Source: CAYLNL01 sp964385175 (GTDB lineage: Bacteria; Bacteroidota; Bacteroidia; Flavobacteriales; Flavobacteriaceae). Taken from it: a stretch of DNA of 64,000 nucleotides. The stretch is from assembly GCA_964385175.1 (NCBI GenBank), contig CAYLNL010000003.1:124001-188000 (forward strand). The letters run 5' to 3'. Positions 34,428-44,165 of the stretch are shown piece by piece. The position numbers and the translations under genes are program-made. The notes beneath the pieces are model-generated. The model was not told the origin of the DNA. It saw nothing but the letters and a program-made list of their open reading frames with translations, and did no database searches. Each line of letters begins with the position of its first letter. The stretch's first letter is position 1.

Positions 34428-36557
34428 ATGAAAAAATTAGCAGTATTATCAATATGTACTATTTTAGCAGCCGCTTGTAAAAAAGAAACCGCTTCGATGA
34501 AACACGATATTGCACCTCCCCACGCCGATGAGACTCCTATGTATTTAGAAAAGCATGGAGACGTAAGAACTGACCCCTATTTTTGGCTCAACCAGCGAGA
34601 TAACCCGGAGGTGCTGGAGTACCTGGAACGGGAAAATGATTACAACGAAAAAATGACGGCACATACCAAGGCTTTCCAGGCTTCTTTATTCGAGGAGATG
34701 AAAGCCCGTATTAAAGAACGAGACGAATCAGTTCCCTATAAATACAATGGTTATTGGTATATTGTAAAGTATGAAGAAGGGAAAGATTATCCTATCTATA
34801 CCCGTAAAAAACAAACCCTTGAAGCGCCCGAAGAAGTGATGTTTGACGGGAATGAAATGGCTAAAGGACACGCCTATTTTCACCTCTCGGGCATCAATAT
34901 AAGTCCCGATAATAAGTGGGCTGCTTTTGCTGTAGATACGGTGAGCCGCCGAATTTATACCATTCGGCTTAAAAATCTGGAAACTGGTGAAATTCTCCCC
35001 CTTAACATAGAAAACACCACCGGGAAAAGCGTATGGGCGAATGACAATAAAACATTGTTTTATGTGAAAAAAGACCTTCAAACCCTGCGTTCCGACAAAA
35101 TTTTTAAACACACCTTCGGGGAAGATTCAAAAAACGACCCCTTGGTTTTTCACGAAGAAGACGAAACATTTTATACCAGTATTTACAGAACCAAGTCTGA
35201 AAAATATATTGTTATAAGTTCCACCAGCACTCTTACTTCTGAATATCGCTTCCTGGAAGCTACCCGCCCGGAAGGTACGTTCAAGATTTTTCAACCCAGA
35301 ACGCGGGGACTGGAGTACGGGATTGCCCACTACGGCGATAGCTTTTATATTGTAACTAATGCCGATGGGGCTACCAACTTTAAACTCATGAAGACCCCGG
35401 AAACTAAAACCGCCAAAGAAAACTGGAAAGATGTTATCCCTCATCGCGAAGATGTATTATTGGAAGATATAGAAATTTTCAAAGACTTCCTGGTGGTTAG
35501 TGAACGCAGCGACGGGCTAAATAAAATCCGCATCAGGTCGTGGGATGGAACGCAAGACTACTACCTGCCTTTTGAGAGCGAAACCTATACGGCTAATACC
35601 ACGACCAATATGGAGTTTGATACTCCCTGGTTGCGGTATATGTATAACTCGCTCACTACCCCTCCTTCTGTAATTGACTTTAATATGACTACCCGCGAGA
35701 AAATTGTCCGCAAAGAACAAGAAGTGCTCGGGGGAAAATTCGACAAGAACAATTATGCTTCGGAGCGAATCTGGGCAACGGCTACAGATGGTGTAAAAAT
35801 ACCCATCACCATGGTGTACAGGAAAGGGATGAAGCGTAACGGCAAAAATCCCTTGTTACTATACGGCTATGGTTCTTATGGCTATACAGACGACCCGGAT
35901 TTCTCCAGTTTACGACTAAGCCTTTTAGATCGCGGCTTCATATATGCCATAGCGCATATACGAGGCAGCGAATATTTAGGCAGGCCCTGGTATGAAAGCG
36001 GGAAACTATTATATAAAAAAAATACCTTTACAGATTTTATAGCCTGCACCCGGTTTTTAATCGCCGAAAAATACACCAGCCCCCAACACAGTTATGCCAT
36101 AGGCGGCTCTGCCGGCGGGTTGCTAATGGGCGCCGTAGCCAATATGGCTCCCGATATATATAATGGTATTATCGCTGCCGTTCCTTTTGTAGATGTAGTT
36201 ACTACCATGTTAGACGAAAGCATCCCGCTTACCACCGCAGAATATGATGAATGGGGAAACCCCAATGAAAAAGAATACTACGAGTACATGAAATCCTATT
36301 CGCCCTATGACAATGTAACCGCGCAGAACTATCCTAATATGCTGGTAACCACAGGCTACCACGACTCGCAGGTGCAGTATTGGGAGCCCGCCAAATGGGT
36401 AGCCAAATTGCGAAAGCTAAAAACAGATACCAATATACTGCTCTTTCATATTAATATGAAAACAGGGCACAGCGGCGCTTCCGGCAGGTTTGAAGCCATA
36501 CGGGAAGTGGCCGAAGAGTACGCATTTTTATTCGATTTAGAAGGAATAAAGCAATAA
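34428..36557 (+). CDS. S9A prolyl oligopeptidase / oligopeptidase B-like lipoprotein
   Basis: About 709 residues from the ATG at 34428, chosen because it begins a lipoprotein signal (SICTILAAAC). An earlier in-frame start would fuse 44 unrelated residues. The N-terminal propeller (~60-420) is followed by an alpha/beta hydrolase with nucleophile GGSAGGLLMG, Asp region TTGYHDSQVQYWEPAKW and His in MKTGHSGASGR. These and the SERSDG / RIRSWDG segments point to oligopeptidase B. Likely hydrolyses short periplasmic peptides. Confidence 0.9.
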   Translation: MKKLAVLSICTILAAACKKETASMKHDIAPPHADETPMYLEKHGDVRTDPYFWLNQRDNPEVLEYLERENDYNEKMTAHTKAFQASLFEEMKARIKERDESVPYKYNGYWYIVKYEEGKDYPIYTRKKQTLEAPEEVMFDGNEMAKGHAYFHLSGINISPDNKWAAFAVDTVSRRIYTIRLKNLETGEILPLNIENTTGKSVWANDNKTLFYVKKDLQTLRSDKIFKHTFGEDSKNDPLVFHEEDETFYTSIYRTKSEKYIVISSTSTLTSEYRFLEATRPEGTFKIFQPRTRGLEYGIAHYGDSFYIVTNADGATNFKLMKTPETKTAKENWKDVIPHREDVLLEDIEIFKDFLVVSERSDGLNKIRIRSWDGTQDYYLPFESETYTANTTTNMEFDTPWLRYMYNSLTTPPSVIDFNMTTREKIVRKEQEVLGGKFDKNNYASERIWATATDGVKIPITMVYRKGMKRNGKNPLLLYGYGSYGYTDDPDFSSLRLSLLDRGFIYAIAHIRGSEYLGRPWYESGKLLYKKNTFTDFIACTRFLIAEKYTSPQHSYAIGGSAGGLLMGAVANMAPDIYNGIIAAVPFVDVVTTMLDESIPLTTAEYDEWGNPNEKEYYEYMKSYSPYDNVTAQNYPNMLVTTGYHDSQVQYWEPAKWVAKLRKLKTDTNILLFHINMKTGHSGASGRFEAIREVAEEYAFLFDLEGIKQ

Positions 36558-36570
36558 TAAAAAAAATACC

Positions 36571-36578
36571 TACCTTTG
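36571..36578 (+). promoter_or_regulatory. -7 element TACCTTTG upstream of the CBS-like gene
   Basis: Matches TAnnTTTG, 47 nt before the ATG at 36625. Confidence 0.6.
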
Positions 36579-36624
36579 TGAGGTTGTAAAATACCGAAAC
36601 ATATTGTATCCTAACCCCAACGAT

Positions 36625-37665
36625 ATGGAACAGAAGATAAAAGCCTATAATAATGTATTAGAGCTTATCGGAAACACCCCCCTTATAAAACTAAACCACA
36701 TCACCCAACAGCTTGCAGGTAATTATTACGCCAAAGTAGAGGCCTTTAACCCGGGACATTCTACCAAAGACCGTATTGCGCTGTGCATTATTGAGGAGGC
36801 AGAGAAAAAAGGGCTTATAAAACCCGGAGACACTATTATAGAAACCACCTCGGGCAATACCGGGTTTAGCGTAGCCATGGTGAGCATAATAAAAGGATAT
36901 GAGTGCGTGCTGGCGGTGAGTTCCAAGTCTTCCAAAGACAAGATAGACATGCTCCGTTCCATGGGCGCCAAGGTGTATGTATGCCCCGCCCACGTGAGCG
37001 CAGACGACCCCCGTTCTTATTACAGCGTAGCCAAACAACTGCATGAAGATATAAAAGGTTCAATATACATAAACCAGTATTTTAATGAGCTAAACATAGA
37101 TGCTCACTACCAAACCACAGGCCCGGAAATCTGGGAACAAACCGGCGGGCGCATAACTCACCTCGTAGCTTGTAGCGGCACCGGCGGAACTATTTCTGGC
37201 ACTGCCCGTTTCTTAAAAGAAAAAAATCCCCGCATCCGCATTATAGGAGTAGATGCCTATGGCTCTGTTCTTAAAAAATACCACGAAACCCGTGAGTTTG
37301 ATGCAGAAGAAATTTATCCCTACCGTATAGAGGGGTTAGGAAAAAACCTCATTCCATCTGCAACCGATTTTGATGTGATTGATAAGTTTGTGAAGGTAAC
37401 TGACGAGGAAAGCGCTCATACCGCCCGTGAAATTTCTAAAACCGAAGGGCTGTTTGTAGGGTACACCAGCGGTGCCGCCCTTCAGGCTGTGAAACAATTA
37501 GCCGAAGAAGGTGAATTTACCAGGAACAGCAATGTAATAGTGATTTTCCCCGACCACGGCTCGCGCTATATGAGCAAAATATACAGCGATGAATGGATGC
37601 GCCAGCAAGGATTTTTTGACAGTAAGAATATTGAAGAAACCCAACGGGTAGAATACATAAAATAG
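36625..37665 (+). CDS. PLP-dependent cysteine synthase / cystathionine beta-synthase
   Basis: 346 residues from the ATG at 36625; a TTG seven codons upstream is less likely. Fold-type II PLP enzyme: NTPLIKLN, PLP-Lys in FNPGHSTKDRIA, phosphate-binding TTSGNTGFS, GTGGTISGTARFLKEKNP, and TSGAALQA. It makes cysteine from O-acetylserine or cystathionine from serine and homocysteine. The Bacteroidota CBS-like group fits best, but no C-terminal CBS regulatory domain is present, so the exact substrate is open. Confidence 0.88.
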   Translation: MEQKIKAYNNVLELIGNTPLIKLNHITQQLAGNYYAKVEAFNPGHSTKDRIALCIIEEAEKKGLIKPGDTIIETTSGNTGFSVAMVSIIKGYECVLAVSSKSSKDKIDMLRSMGAKVYVCPAHVSADDPRSYYSVAKQLHEDIKGSIYINQYFNELNIDAHYQTTGPEIWEQTGGRITHLVACSGTGGTISGTARFLKEKNPRIRIIGVDAYGSVLKKYHETREFDAEEIYPYRIEGLGKNLIPSATDFDVIDKFVKVTDEESAHTAREISKTEGLFVGYTSGAALQAVKQLAEEGEFTRNSNVIVIFPDHGSRYMSKIYSDEWMRQQGFFDSKNIEETQRVEYIK

Positions 37666-37793
37666 GGCTGGCGAATATGGTTGCTAAAAACTTTGTTCCA
37701 TCTTTTTCCTTAAAATAGCTATGCCATATTGCACCCCTATTCTCCTACTAACCCTCACTAAAGTCACTCATACGTAAAACCCCATTATTATAT

Positions 37794-39059
37794 ATGAAAG
37801 ATATATTCGCCCGAATTATAGCCAACAAAGGCCCCCTTGGAAGGTGGGCAGCCCATGCAGAAGGGTATTATGTTTTCCCAAAACTGGAAGGCCCCATCTC
37901 CAATCGCATGACTTTCAACGGCAAAGAGGTAATTACCTGGAGCATCAACGATTACCTGGGGCTTGCCAACCGACCCGAGATACGAAAAACCGATGCTGAT
38001 GCAGCGGCAGAATACGGTGCCGCCTATCCTATGGGTGCGCGTATGATGAGCGGGCACACCAACATGCACGAGCAGCTGGAAAGAGAGTTGGCTCATTTTG
38101 TGCAAAAAGAAGCCGCCTACCTCCTAAACTTCGGCTACCAAGGCATGGTATCGGCTATTGATGCCTTAGTAACTAAAGATGATGTGATTGTGTACGATGT
38201 GGATTCCCATGCCTGCATTATAGACGGGGTGCGGCTCCACATGGGCAAACGCTTCACCTTTAAGCACAATGATATGGAGAGCCTGGAACGAAACCTGGAA
38301 CGAGCCGTTAAAGTAGCTGAGCAGACAGGAGGCGGTATTTTGGTTATTACCGAAGGCGTTTTTGGTATGCGCGGGGAGCAGGGAAAACTAAAAGAAATTG
38401 CAGCGATGAAGCAAAAATATGGCTTTCGCTTTTTGGTGGACGATGCGCATGGTTTTGGCACCATGGGGAATACCGGCGCCGGAACCGGTGAAGAACAGGG
38501 TGTACAAGACCAAATAGATGTATATTTTTCTACCTTCGCCAAATCTATGGCCAGCATAGGAGCTTTCCTTGCCGGGAATACTGAGATTATAAACTACCTG
38601 AAATATAACCTTCGCTCCCAGATGTTCGCAAAATCTTTACCCATGATTTTTGTAAAAGGAGCGCTAAAACGATTAGATATGTTGCGTTCCATGCCCGAGC
38701 TAAAAAACAAACTTTGGGAAAATGTACACACTTTACAAAATGGTTTGCGAAGCCGGGGATTCGATCTCGGCGATACCCAAAGCTGTGTTACTCCCGTATA
38801 TCTCAAAGGAAGCATCCCCGAAGCTATGGCGCTGGTAAACGACCTCCGCGAAAGTTATGGCGTTTTTTGCTCCATCGTGGTGTACCCGGTTATACCCAAA
38901 GGGCTTATATTATTGCGAATGATACCCACCGCAGCCCATACACTGGCAGATATAAACCAAACACTGGAGGCTTTTTCTGCCATACGAGACCGGCTGGAAA
39001 GCGGCGTCTATAAAAAACTCTCGGCGCCCGTAGCAGAAGCCATGGGAAGCGCAGTGTAA
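37794..39059 (+). CDS. Alpha-oxoamine synthase, probable serine palmitoyltransferase
   Basis: 421 residues. Fold-type I PLP enzyme of the KBL/AONS/SPT group: TWSINDYLGLANRPE, YPMGARMMSGHTNMHEQLER, VDDAHGFGTMG (Asp-His that hold PLP) and STFAKSMASIGAF (Schiff-base Lys). Bacteroidota use a soluble SPT-like enzyme to condense serine and acyl-CoA for sphingolipid synthesis. The length and motifs suit SPT better than KBL or BioF, but substrate cannot be fixed from sequence alone. Confidence 0.82.
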   Translation: MKDIFARIIANKGPLGRWAAHAEGYYVFPKLEGPISNRMTFNGKEVITWSINDYLGLANRPEIRKTDADAAAEYGAAYPMGARMMSGHTNMHEQLERELAHFVQKEAAYLLNFGYQGMVSAIDALVTKDDVIVYDVDSHACIIDGVRLHMGKRFTFKHNDMESLERNLERAVKVAEQTGGGILVITEGVFGMRGEQGKLKEIAAMKQKYGFRFLVDDAHGFGTMGNTGAGTGEEQGVQDQIDVYFSTFAKSMASIGAFLAGNTEIINYLKYNLRSQMFAKSLPMIFVKGALKRLDMLRSMPELKNKLWENVHTLQNGLRSRGFDLGDTQSCVTPVYLKGSIPEAMALVNDLRESYGVFCSIVVYPVIPKGLILLRMIPTAAHTLADINQTLEAFSAIRDRLESGVYKKLSAPVAEAMGSAV

Positions 39060-39080
39060 AAAAAGGAGCCCCTCCTTTTT
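39060..39080 (+). terminator. Intrinsic terminator after the SPT-like gene
   Basis: AAAAAGGAG and CTCCTTTTT form a 9-bp stem with a CCC loop, starting immediately after the stop codon and ending in Ts. Confidence 0.85.
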
Positions 39081-39250
39081 ATTCTATCCCAATATACTTT
39101 AGAATCCTTGAGGTTCTCTTACTTATTTCATTGTACCACCTGTTAGCCCTAAACAACCATAAAAAAGGCGCTGGGAAAAAAATCTTTGTTGAACAATTTT
39201 TTGCATATTTGAACTGTAATGCCCCTCTTTAGCGCTGGCTAACTCTTTGA

Positions 39251-40399
39251 ATGCAAAGCATCGCCAGTAAGTACAACACCAATAACATGGCGCAACAGCA
39301 AGGAGAAAATAACTATTTTAAACCTCTCACAGGGGTTAGGGCTATTGCCGCTTATATGGTGTTTATCCATCATTTTAACCCGTTTACAGAAAAATATGCT
39401 GGTAAATACCTGTATAATTTCACCCAGGAATTTCATGCAGGCGTAACTATATTTTTTGTTTTAAGCGGTTTTTTAATCGCCTACCGTTACTTAGATATAA
39501 AAACCTTCTGCTTTAAAAAATACATGGTAAACAGGATAGCAAGGATATACCCCATGTATTTTCTCCTCACCACCCTTACCTTTCTTACCTATAGCATTCT
39601 TAAAAACCCGGGTGAACATACCTTCCTTACCTATATTCTCAACATTACGTTTTTAAAAGGCTTTTTTGAAAATTTTAAATTTTCAGGAATCGCCCAAGGC
39701 TGGTCGTTAACCGTGGAAGAAACATTTTACATATTGGCGCCGCTACTATTTTTAGCGCTAAAACGCAGTATAAAATTTATAGTGATACTACCCATTCTCC
39801 TAATGGCCACCGGGATAATTCTCGTTGTAATTTTCTCTAAGATTGAATTTTACGGCTTTTTCTCAACATTTGAATTTATGTTCAATTATACCTTTTTTGG
39901 GAGATGTTTCGAATTTTTCGCCGGCATTATGCTTGCCCTACTCACCAGGCGCACCACAGGTCAGCCCCACTACAAAGGATACACGTATATAGGCGTTGCC
40001 GGCATTCTCATCTCTATTTTTTTAATGAGCCTTTGCAAAGGAAGTTACGATTTTGGCATCCGGCACCCTTTAGGAAAAATAATCAACACAGCTATGCTCC
40101 CGCTAATAGGCATTGTACCATTCTTTTTTGGGCTGATGAAAGAAAAAACCATTCTCTCAAAACTATTGGGAAATAAAATCTTTGTGTTGGCAGGCAAAAG
40201 CTCATACGTCTTTTATTTAATCCATGTAGGCGTTATTTCAAGTTTTATACATACCATAACAACTAATTACCTGCTGGTATTTTTAGCGCTGAACATCCTC
40301 TCAGTTATACTATTCTTATATGTTGAAAACCCGCTCAATCATTACATACGAGCCCGATTTGCAGCCGCACAAAAAAACCCTTCTTTACAAAAAAATTAA
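39251..40399 (+). CDS. Acyltransferase 3 family membrane protein (OafA-like)
   Basis: 382 residues with about ten predicted membrane helices. AT3 motifs: LTGVRAIAAYMVFIHHF near the N-terminus (His-containing helix 1), then RIARIYPMYF, and GWSLTVEETFYILAPLL. Such proteins O-acylate surface polysaccharides or lipids using cytoplasmic acyl donors. An alternative ATG at 39287 (MAQQQGEN) may be the real start since the domain begins only ~16 residues later. No glycan operon surrounds it, so the substrate is unknown. Confidence 0.85.
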   Translation: MQSIASKYNTNNMAQQQGENNYFKPLTGVRAIAAYMVFIHHFNPFTEKYAGKYLYNFTQEFHAGVTIFFVLSGFLIAYRYLDIKTFCFKKYMVNRIARIYPMYFLLTTLTFLTYSILKNPGEHTFLTYILNITFLKGFFENFKFSGIAQGWSLTVEETFYILAPLLFLALKRSIKFIVILPILLMATGIILVVIFSKIEFYGFFSTFEFMFNYTFFGRCFEFFAGIMLALLTRRTTGQPHYKGYTYIGVAGILISIFLMSLCKGSYDFGIRHPLGKIINTAMLPLIGIVPFFFGLMKEKTILSKLLGNKIFVLAGKSSYVFYLIHVGVISSFIHTITTNYLLVFLALNILSVILFLYVENPLNHYIRARFAAAQKNPSLQKN

Positions 40400-40408
40400 G
40401 AACCCTTG

Positions 40409-41458
40409 CTATATAGCAGAAAAACCATTCCACCCCTGGGCTTGCAGAGGTATCTGGGTATTTTGGCGGGCAATAAGATACGCTCCCGCCTTAGCTTCTG
40501 TGATATGACCAATGATGGTGAAATGAGGATTGGCTTTAATTTTAGGGTACTCTTCTTGCGCCAGCGTAAACAACAACTCGTAATCCTCACCCCCATTTAG
40601 CGCTGCTGTAGCGGCATGCAAGTGAAACTCCTCGCAGGTTTGTATGACTTGTGGGTCTAAGGGAATTTTTTCCTCGTATAGCCTGCATCCCACCGCTGAA
40701 GCCTCGCAGAGATGCAAAATTTCCGAAGAAAGCCCATCGCTCACATCAATCATAGCTGTAGGTTGTACAGATAACTCGGCGAAGAGCGCTACAATATCGG
40801 TACGCGCTTCTGGCTTTAACTGTCGTTCCACGATATAGCTATACGGCATTAAATCGGGCTGGCTGTTTGGGTTCACCATAAATACCTCCTTCTCCCGTTG
40901 CAACACCTGCAAGCCCATATAAGCGCCCCCCAAATCGCCCGTAACCACCAGCAAATCATTGGGTTTAGCGCCACTTCGGTACACAATGTGCTCTTCCTTC
41001 GCCCTGCCAAGCGCTGTAATGGAAAGAAATAGCCCTTTGGGCGATGAACCGGTGTCGCCACCCACCACATCTACCCCGTACCGCTCACATGCCAGCAAAA
41101 TTCCAGCGTACAACTCTTCTACATCTTCCACCGAAAACCGGTTAGAAACCGCCAGGGATACCGTTATATGAGTGGGGACAGCATTCATAGCGCAAATATC
41201 AGACACATTCGCTGCCACCGCCTTATAACCCAGGTGCCTTAAAGGCATATAACTCAAATCAAAATGAATCCCTTCTATCAAAAAATCGGTAGTGAGCAAG
41301 GTTTTTTCTCCCGTGAGGTCTAACACGGCAGCATCATCGCCAACGCCTTTAAGGGTAGAGCGATGTTTCAGGGAAATAGTTCGGGTTAAATGCTTAATAA
41401 GCCCAAACTCTCCGAAATGAGATACAGGAGTTTTGGATGAATTGCCGGACGCCATCAT
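40409..41458 (-). CDS. thiL: Thiamine-monophosphate kinase
   Basis: About 349 residues from the ATG at 41458 (or the next codon but one at 41455). An upstream in-frame start would overlap the tRNA gene and is rejected. It phosphorylates thiamine phosphate to thiamine diphosphate. Motifs: GVGDDAAVLDL (ATP/Mg site), TTDFLIEGIHFDL, VGGDTGSSPKGLF, DVSDGLSSEILHL, and ALNGGEDYELLFT. Confidence 0.93.
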   Translation of the reverse strand: MMASGNSSKTPVSHFGEFGLIKHLTRTISLKHRSTLKGVGDDAAVLDLTGEKTLLTTDFLIEGIHFDLSYMPLRHLGYKAVAANVSDICAMNAVPTHITVSLAVSNRFSVEDVEELYAGILLACERYGVDVVGGDTGSSPKGLFLSITALGRAKEEHIVYRSGAKPNDLLVVTGDLGGAYMGLQVLQREKEVFMVNPNSQPDLMPYSYIVERQLKPEARTDIVALFAELSVQPTAMIDVSDGLSSEILHLCEASAVGCRLYEEKIPLDPQVIQTCEEFHLHAATAALNGGEDYELLFTLAQEEYPKIKANPHFTIIGHITEAKAGAYLIARQNTQIPLQAQGWNGFSAI

Positions 41459-41512
41459 ACTTAAAAATTGATGAATGCAAAAAAACAGAAGAAAAAACAG
41501 GTTCTTAAAAAG

Positions 41513-41594
41513 TGCGGGTGAAGGGAATCGAACCCCCACGCCTCGCGGCACTAGATCCTAAGTCTAGCGTGTCTACCAGTTCCACCACACCCGC
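41513..41594 (-). tRNA. tRNA-Leu (anticodon TAG)
   Basis: 82 nt on the minus strand. The acceptor GCGGGTG pairs with CACCCGC plus discriminator A. The anticodon arm CTAGA-CTTAGGA-TCTAG gives UAG (reads CUA). Long variable arm typical of tRNA-Leu; T-arm GGGTTCGATTCC. CCA not encoded. Confidence 0.95.
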
Positions 41595-41663
41595 AATAAG
41601 GCTGCAAATATACGTTAAATTTTTTATACAGAAACCTGCGCCATTCTATAAATTTCTTTTTTG

Positions 41664-41671
41664 TACTTTTG
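41664..41671 (+). promoter_or_regulatory. -7 element TACTTTTG upstream of the M20 peptidase
   Basis: Matches TAnnTTTG, 22 nt before the ATG at 41693, with a TTG 2-4 nt ahead. Confidence 0.55.
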
Positions 41672-41692
41672 AAACCCATTATCATGATAGTT

Positions 41693-43090
41693 ATGAAACA
41701 GCTTACATTATATATAGAAGAGCATAAAGACCGTTTTATAAACGAACTTTTTGAGTTGTTGAAAATTCCTTCCATCAGTGCTGATTCTTCTTTTTCTAAA
41801 CCGGTATGGGCTATGGCCCACGCCGTTAAAGATGCCCTGGCGAAGGCTGGGTGCGATTGGGTGGAGCTTTGCGAAACGCCCGGGTACCCGGTTGTGTATG
41901 GAGAAAAAATAATAGATGCGCGGTTACCTACAGTATTAGTGTATGGGCATTATGATGTGCAGCCACCCGACCCGTTAGATTTATGGGAAAGCGGGCCTTT
42001 TGAGCCGGTTATCAGGAAAACAGCTACTCACCCGCAAGGAGCAATTTTTGCACGGGGCGCTTGCGATGATAAGGGGCAGTTTTATATGCACGTAAAAGCG
42101 CTGGAGTTTATGACGGCTACCGGGCAGCTACCCTGCAACGTTAAGTTTATGATAGAGGGGGAAGAAGAAGTGGGCAGCGCCCATTTAGCCTGGTTTGTAG
42201 CGCAAAACCACGAGAAGCTGAAAAATGATGTTATTCTTATTTCCGATACCAGCATGATTGCCAATCATGTGCCTTCTATAACAGTGGGCTTGCGGGGCCT
42301 GAGCTATATGGAAGTAGAAGTTACCGGTCCTAACCGCGATTTGCATTCTGGTTTGTATGGCGGCGCCGTAGCCAATCCTATTAACATTCTCGCGAAAATG
42401 ATAGCTTCCCTGCACGATGCTGATAACCGCATTACCATTCCGGGGTTCTATGACAGGGTGCTTACGGTACCACCGCAGGAACGGATTGAAATGGACAAAA
42501 CTCCTTTTTCATTAGAAGAATATAAAAAAGCGCTGGCTATTGAAGACGTGTATGGCGAGAAGGGATATAGCACCTTAGAGCGCACCTCTATACGCCCCAC
42601 GTTAGATGTGAACGGGATATGGGGGGGCTATACGGGCGAGGGCGCAAAAACCGTTATCGCCAGCAAGGCGTATGCTAAAATTTCTATGCGGCTGGTGCCG
42701 GAACAAGATTGGGAGGAAATTTCAAGGCTTTTTACAGAGCATTTTACCCGTATTGCACCTAAGGGTGTACGGGTAAAGGTAACCACCCACCATGGCGGCC
42801 AGGCATACGTTACCCCTACGCAGCATAGCGGTTACCAGGCTGCCAGCAAGGCGTATGAAACTACTTTCGGCATAAAGCCCCTGCCGTTGCGAGATGGTGG
42901 CAGCATACCTATTGTGGCGCTTTTTGAAAAAGAATTGCAAAGCAAAACGGTTTTAATGGGTTTTGGCTTGCACAGCGATGCCATTCACTCTCCTAACGAG
43001 CATTTTGGGGTGTTCAATTTTTTAAAGGGAATTGAGACTATCCCCTATTTTTATGAGTATTTCACTGCCATGAATCCGCAATCTTCCTGA
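41693..43090 (+). CDS. M20-family dipeptidase
   Basis: About 465 residues from the ATG at 41693, preferred over 41669 because MKQLTLYIEEHKDRFINELF matches family starts and the promoter lies over the earlier codon. Di-zinc ligands: VYGHYDVQP (His, Asp), GACDDKGQ (Asp), MIEGEEEVGS (general-base Glu and ligand Glu), and HSPNEHFG near the C-terminus. A dimerisation domain occupies ~190-340. Related to carnosine dipeptidases and broad cytoplasmic dipeptidases. Confidence 0.92.
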   Translation: MKQLTLYIEEHKDRFINELFELLKIPSISADSSFSKPVWAMAHAVKDALAKAGCDWVELCETPGYPVVYGEKIIDARLPTVLVYGHYDVQPPDPLDLWESGPFEPVIRKTATHPQGAIFARGACDDKGQFYMHVKALEFMTATGQLPCNVKFMIEGEEEVGSAHLAWFVAQNHEKLKNDVILISDTSMIANHVPSITVGLRGLSYMEVEVTGPNRDLHSGLYGGAVANPINILAKMIASLHDADNRITIPGFYDRVLTVPPQERIEMDKTPFSLEEYKKALAIEDVYGEKGYSTLERTSIRPTLDVNGIWGGYTGEGAKTVIASKAYAKISMRLVPEQDWEEISRLFTEHFTRIAPKGVRVKVTTHHGGQAYVTPTQHSGYQAASKAYETTFGIKPLPLRDGGSIPIVALFEKELQSKTVLMGFGLHSDAIHSPNEHFGVFNFLKGIETIPYFYEYFTAMNPQSS

Positions 43091-43113
43091 TTAACAGGTT
43101 AGCCAACAGGTTT

Positions 43114-43485
43114 TTAAGACGCTGCCAAAGAGTCTCGTAATCGTTTGGGTAACCCGGCAACTACCAATTCATAGGAATGGTCTATTAACGAGATTAAAAA
43201 ATCTGGTTGCCATTCCCCGGAAGAAGCATCTACCGTGTTCCAGTGTTGTTTGTTCATGTGGTACCCCGGAATAATACCGGTATAGCGACCCCTGAGTTCC
43301 ACGGCATAATCGGGTTGGCATTTCAAATTTATAGTTTTTTCGCCATTCTCCCACTTGGAAAGAGAAAGCAGGGCAAACATTTTTCCCGTTACTTTAAATA
43401 CCAGCGTATCTTCATCAAACGGAAATTCTTCTGTAACGCCCTTTTTAGAGAGGCAGTAGGCTCTTAGTGTTTCCAGGTGTATCAT
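43114..43485 (-). CDS. MmcQ/YjbR family protein
   Basis: 123 residues. Features of the MmcQ/YjbR (CyaY-like fold) family: start LETLRAYCLSKKGVTEEFPF, FDEDTLVFKVTGKMFALLSL, INLKCQPDYAVELR, MNKQHWNTV. Proposed DNA-binding in the family but biochemically poorly defined. Convergent with the preceding dipeptidase gene. Confidence 0.88.
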   Translation of the reverse strand: MIHLETLRAYCLSKKGVTEEFPFDEDTLVFKVTGKMFALLSLSKWENGEKTINLKCQPDYAVELRGRYTGIIPGYHMNKQHWNTVDASSGEWQPDFLISLIDHSYELVVAGLPKRLRDSLAAS

Positions 43486-43567
43486 TGCGGTTTTTAAACA
43501 GGTGCAACCAGTACTTTCTGGTTACATAATTTAGTTGTATGTTTGTAACGCTCACAAAGATACAGAG

Positions 43568-44161
43568 ATGTCTTCGTTTCAATTCTATTTTTTGGTAGGT
43601 CTCCGTCATGTACTTTCCTGGAATGCGTATGACCATTTGTTGTTTCTGTTAGTTCTCACCGTGCCCTACACCTTTAAAGATTGGAAAAGAATAGGTTGGC
43701 TTATTACTGTTTTTACCATAGGGCATACCTTGTCGCTTCTGTTAGCGGTATATGGAATACTTCGTATCGGGGCTTCGCTGGTAGAGTTTCTAATCCCGGT
43801 AACTATTGTCATAACGGCACTCTTTAATCTTTTCACTGCCGGGGCAGCGCCAAAAAATGAACGATTGGGGCTCATTTTTTTCGTTACCCTATTTTTCGGG
43901 TTACTACACGGGTTAGGATTTTCCACTTACTTCCGTCAAATGGTAGTTTCAGAGGAAAATAAATTGCTTCCGTTGGGAGAGTTTGCCCTGGGGATAGAAG
44001 CGGCTCAATTACTAACGGTATTGGGAGTATTGATACTGAGTTTTGTGTTTCAGTCTGTATTCCGGTTTACAAAAAGAGACTGGGTTATGGTTGTTTCTGC
44101 CATGGTATTGGGCATGGCTATACCTATGCTGGTGAAGGCTTATCCGAAGGGGTTATTATAA
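43568..44161 (+). CDS. HupE/UreJ-family membrane protein
   Basis: 197 residues from the ATG at 43568 (MSSFQFYFLVGLRHVL); an upstream ATG at 43535 adds eleven non-hydrophobic residues. About six helices with family motifs GLRHVLSWNAYDHLLFLL, FTIGHTLSL and FGLLHGLGFS. The His residues in these motifs suggest metal (nickel/cobalt) transport in characterised relatives. No hydrogenase or urease genes are near. Confidence 0.85.
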   Translation: MSSFQFYFLVGLRHVLSWNAYDHLLFLLVLTVPYTFKDWKRIGWLITVFTIGHTLSLLLAVYGILRIGASLVEFLIPVTIVITALFNLFTAGAAPKNERLGLIFFVTLFFGLLHGLGFSTYFRQMVVSEENKLLPLGEFALGIEAAQLLTVLGVLILSFVFQSVFRFTKRDWVMVVSAMVLGMAIPMLVKAYPKGLL

Positions 44162-44165
44162 GAAA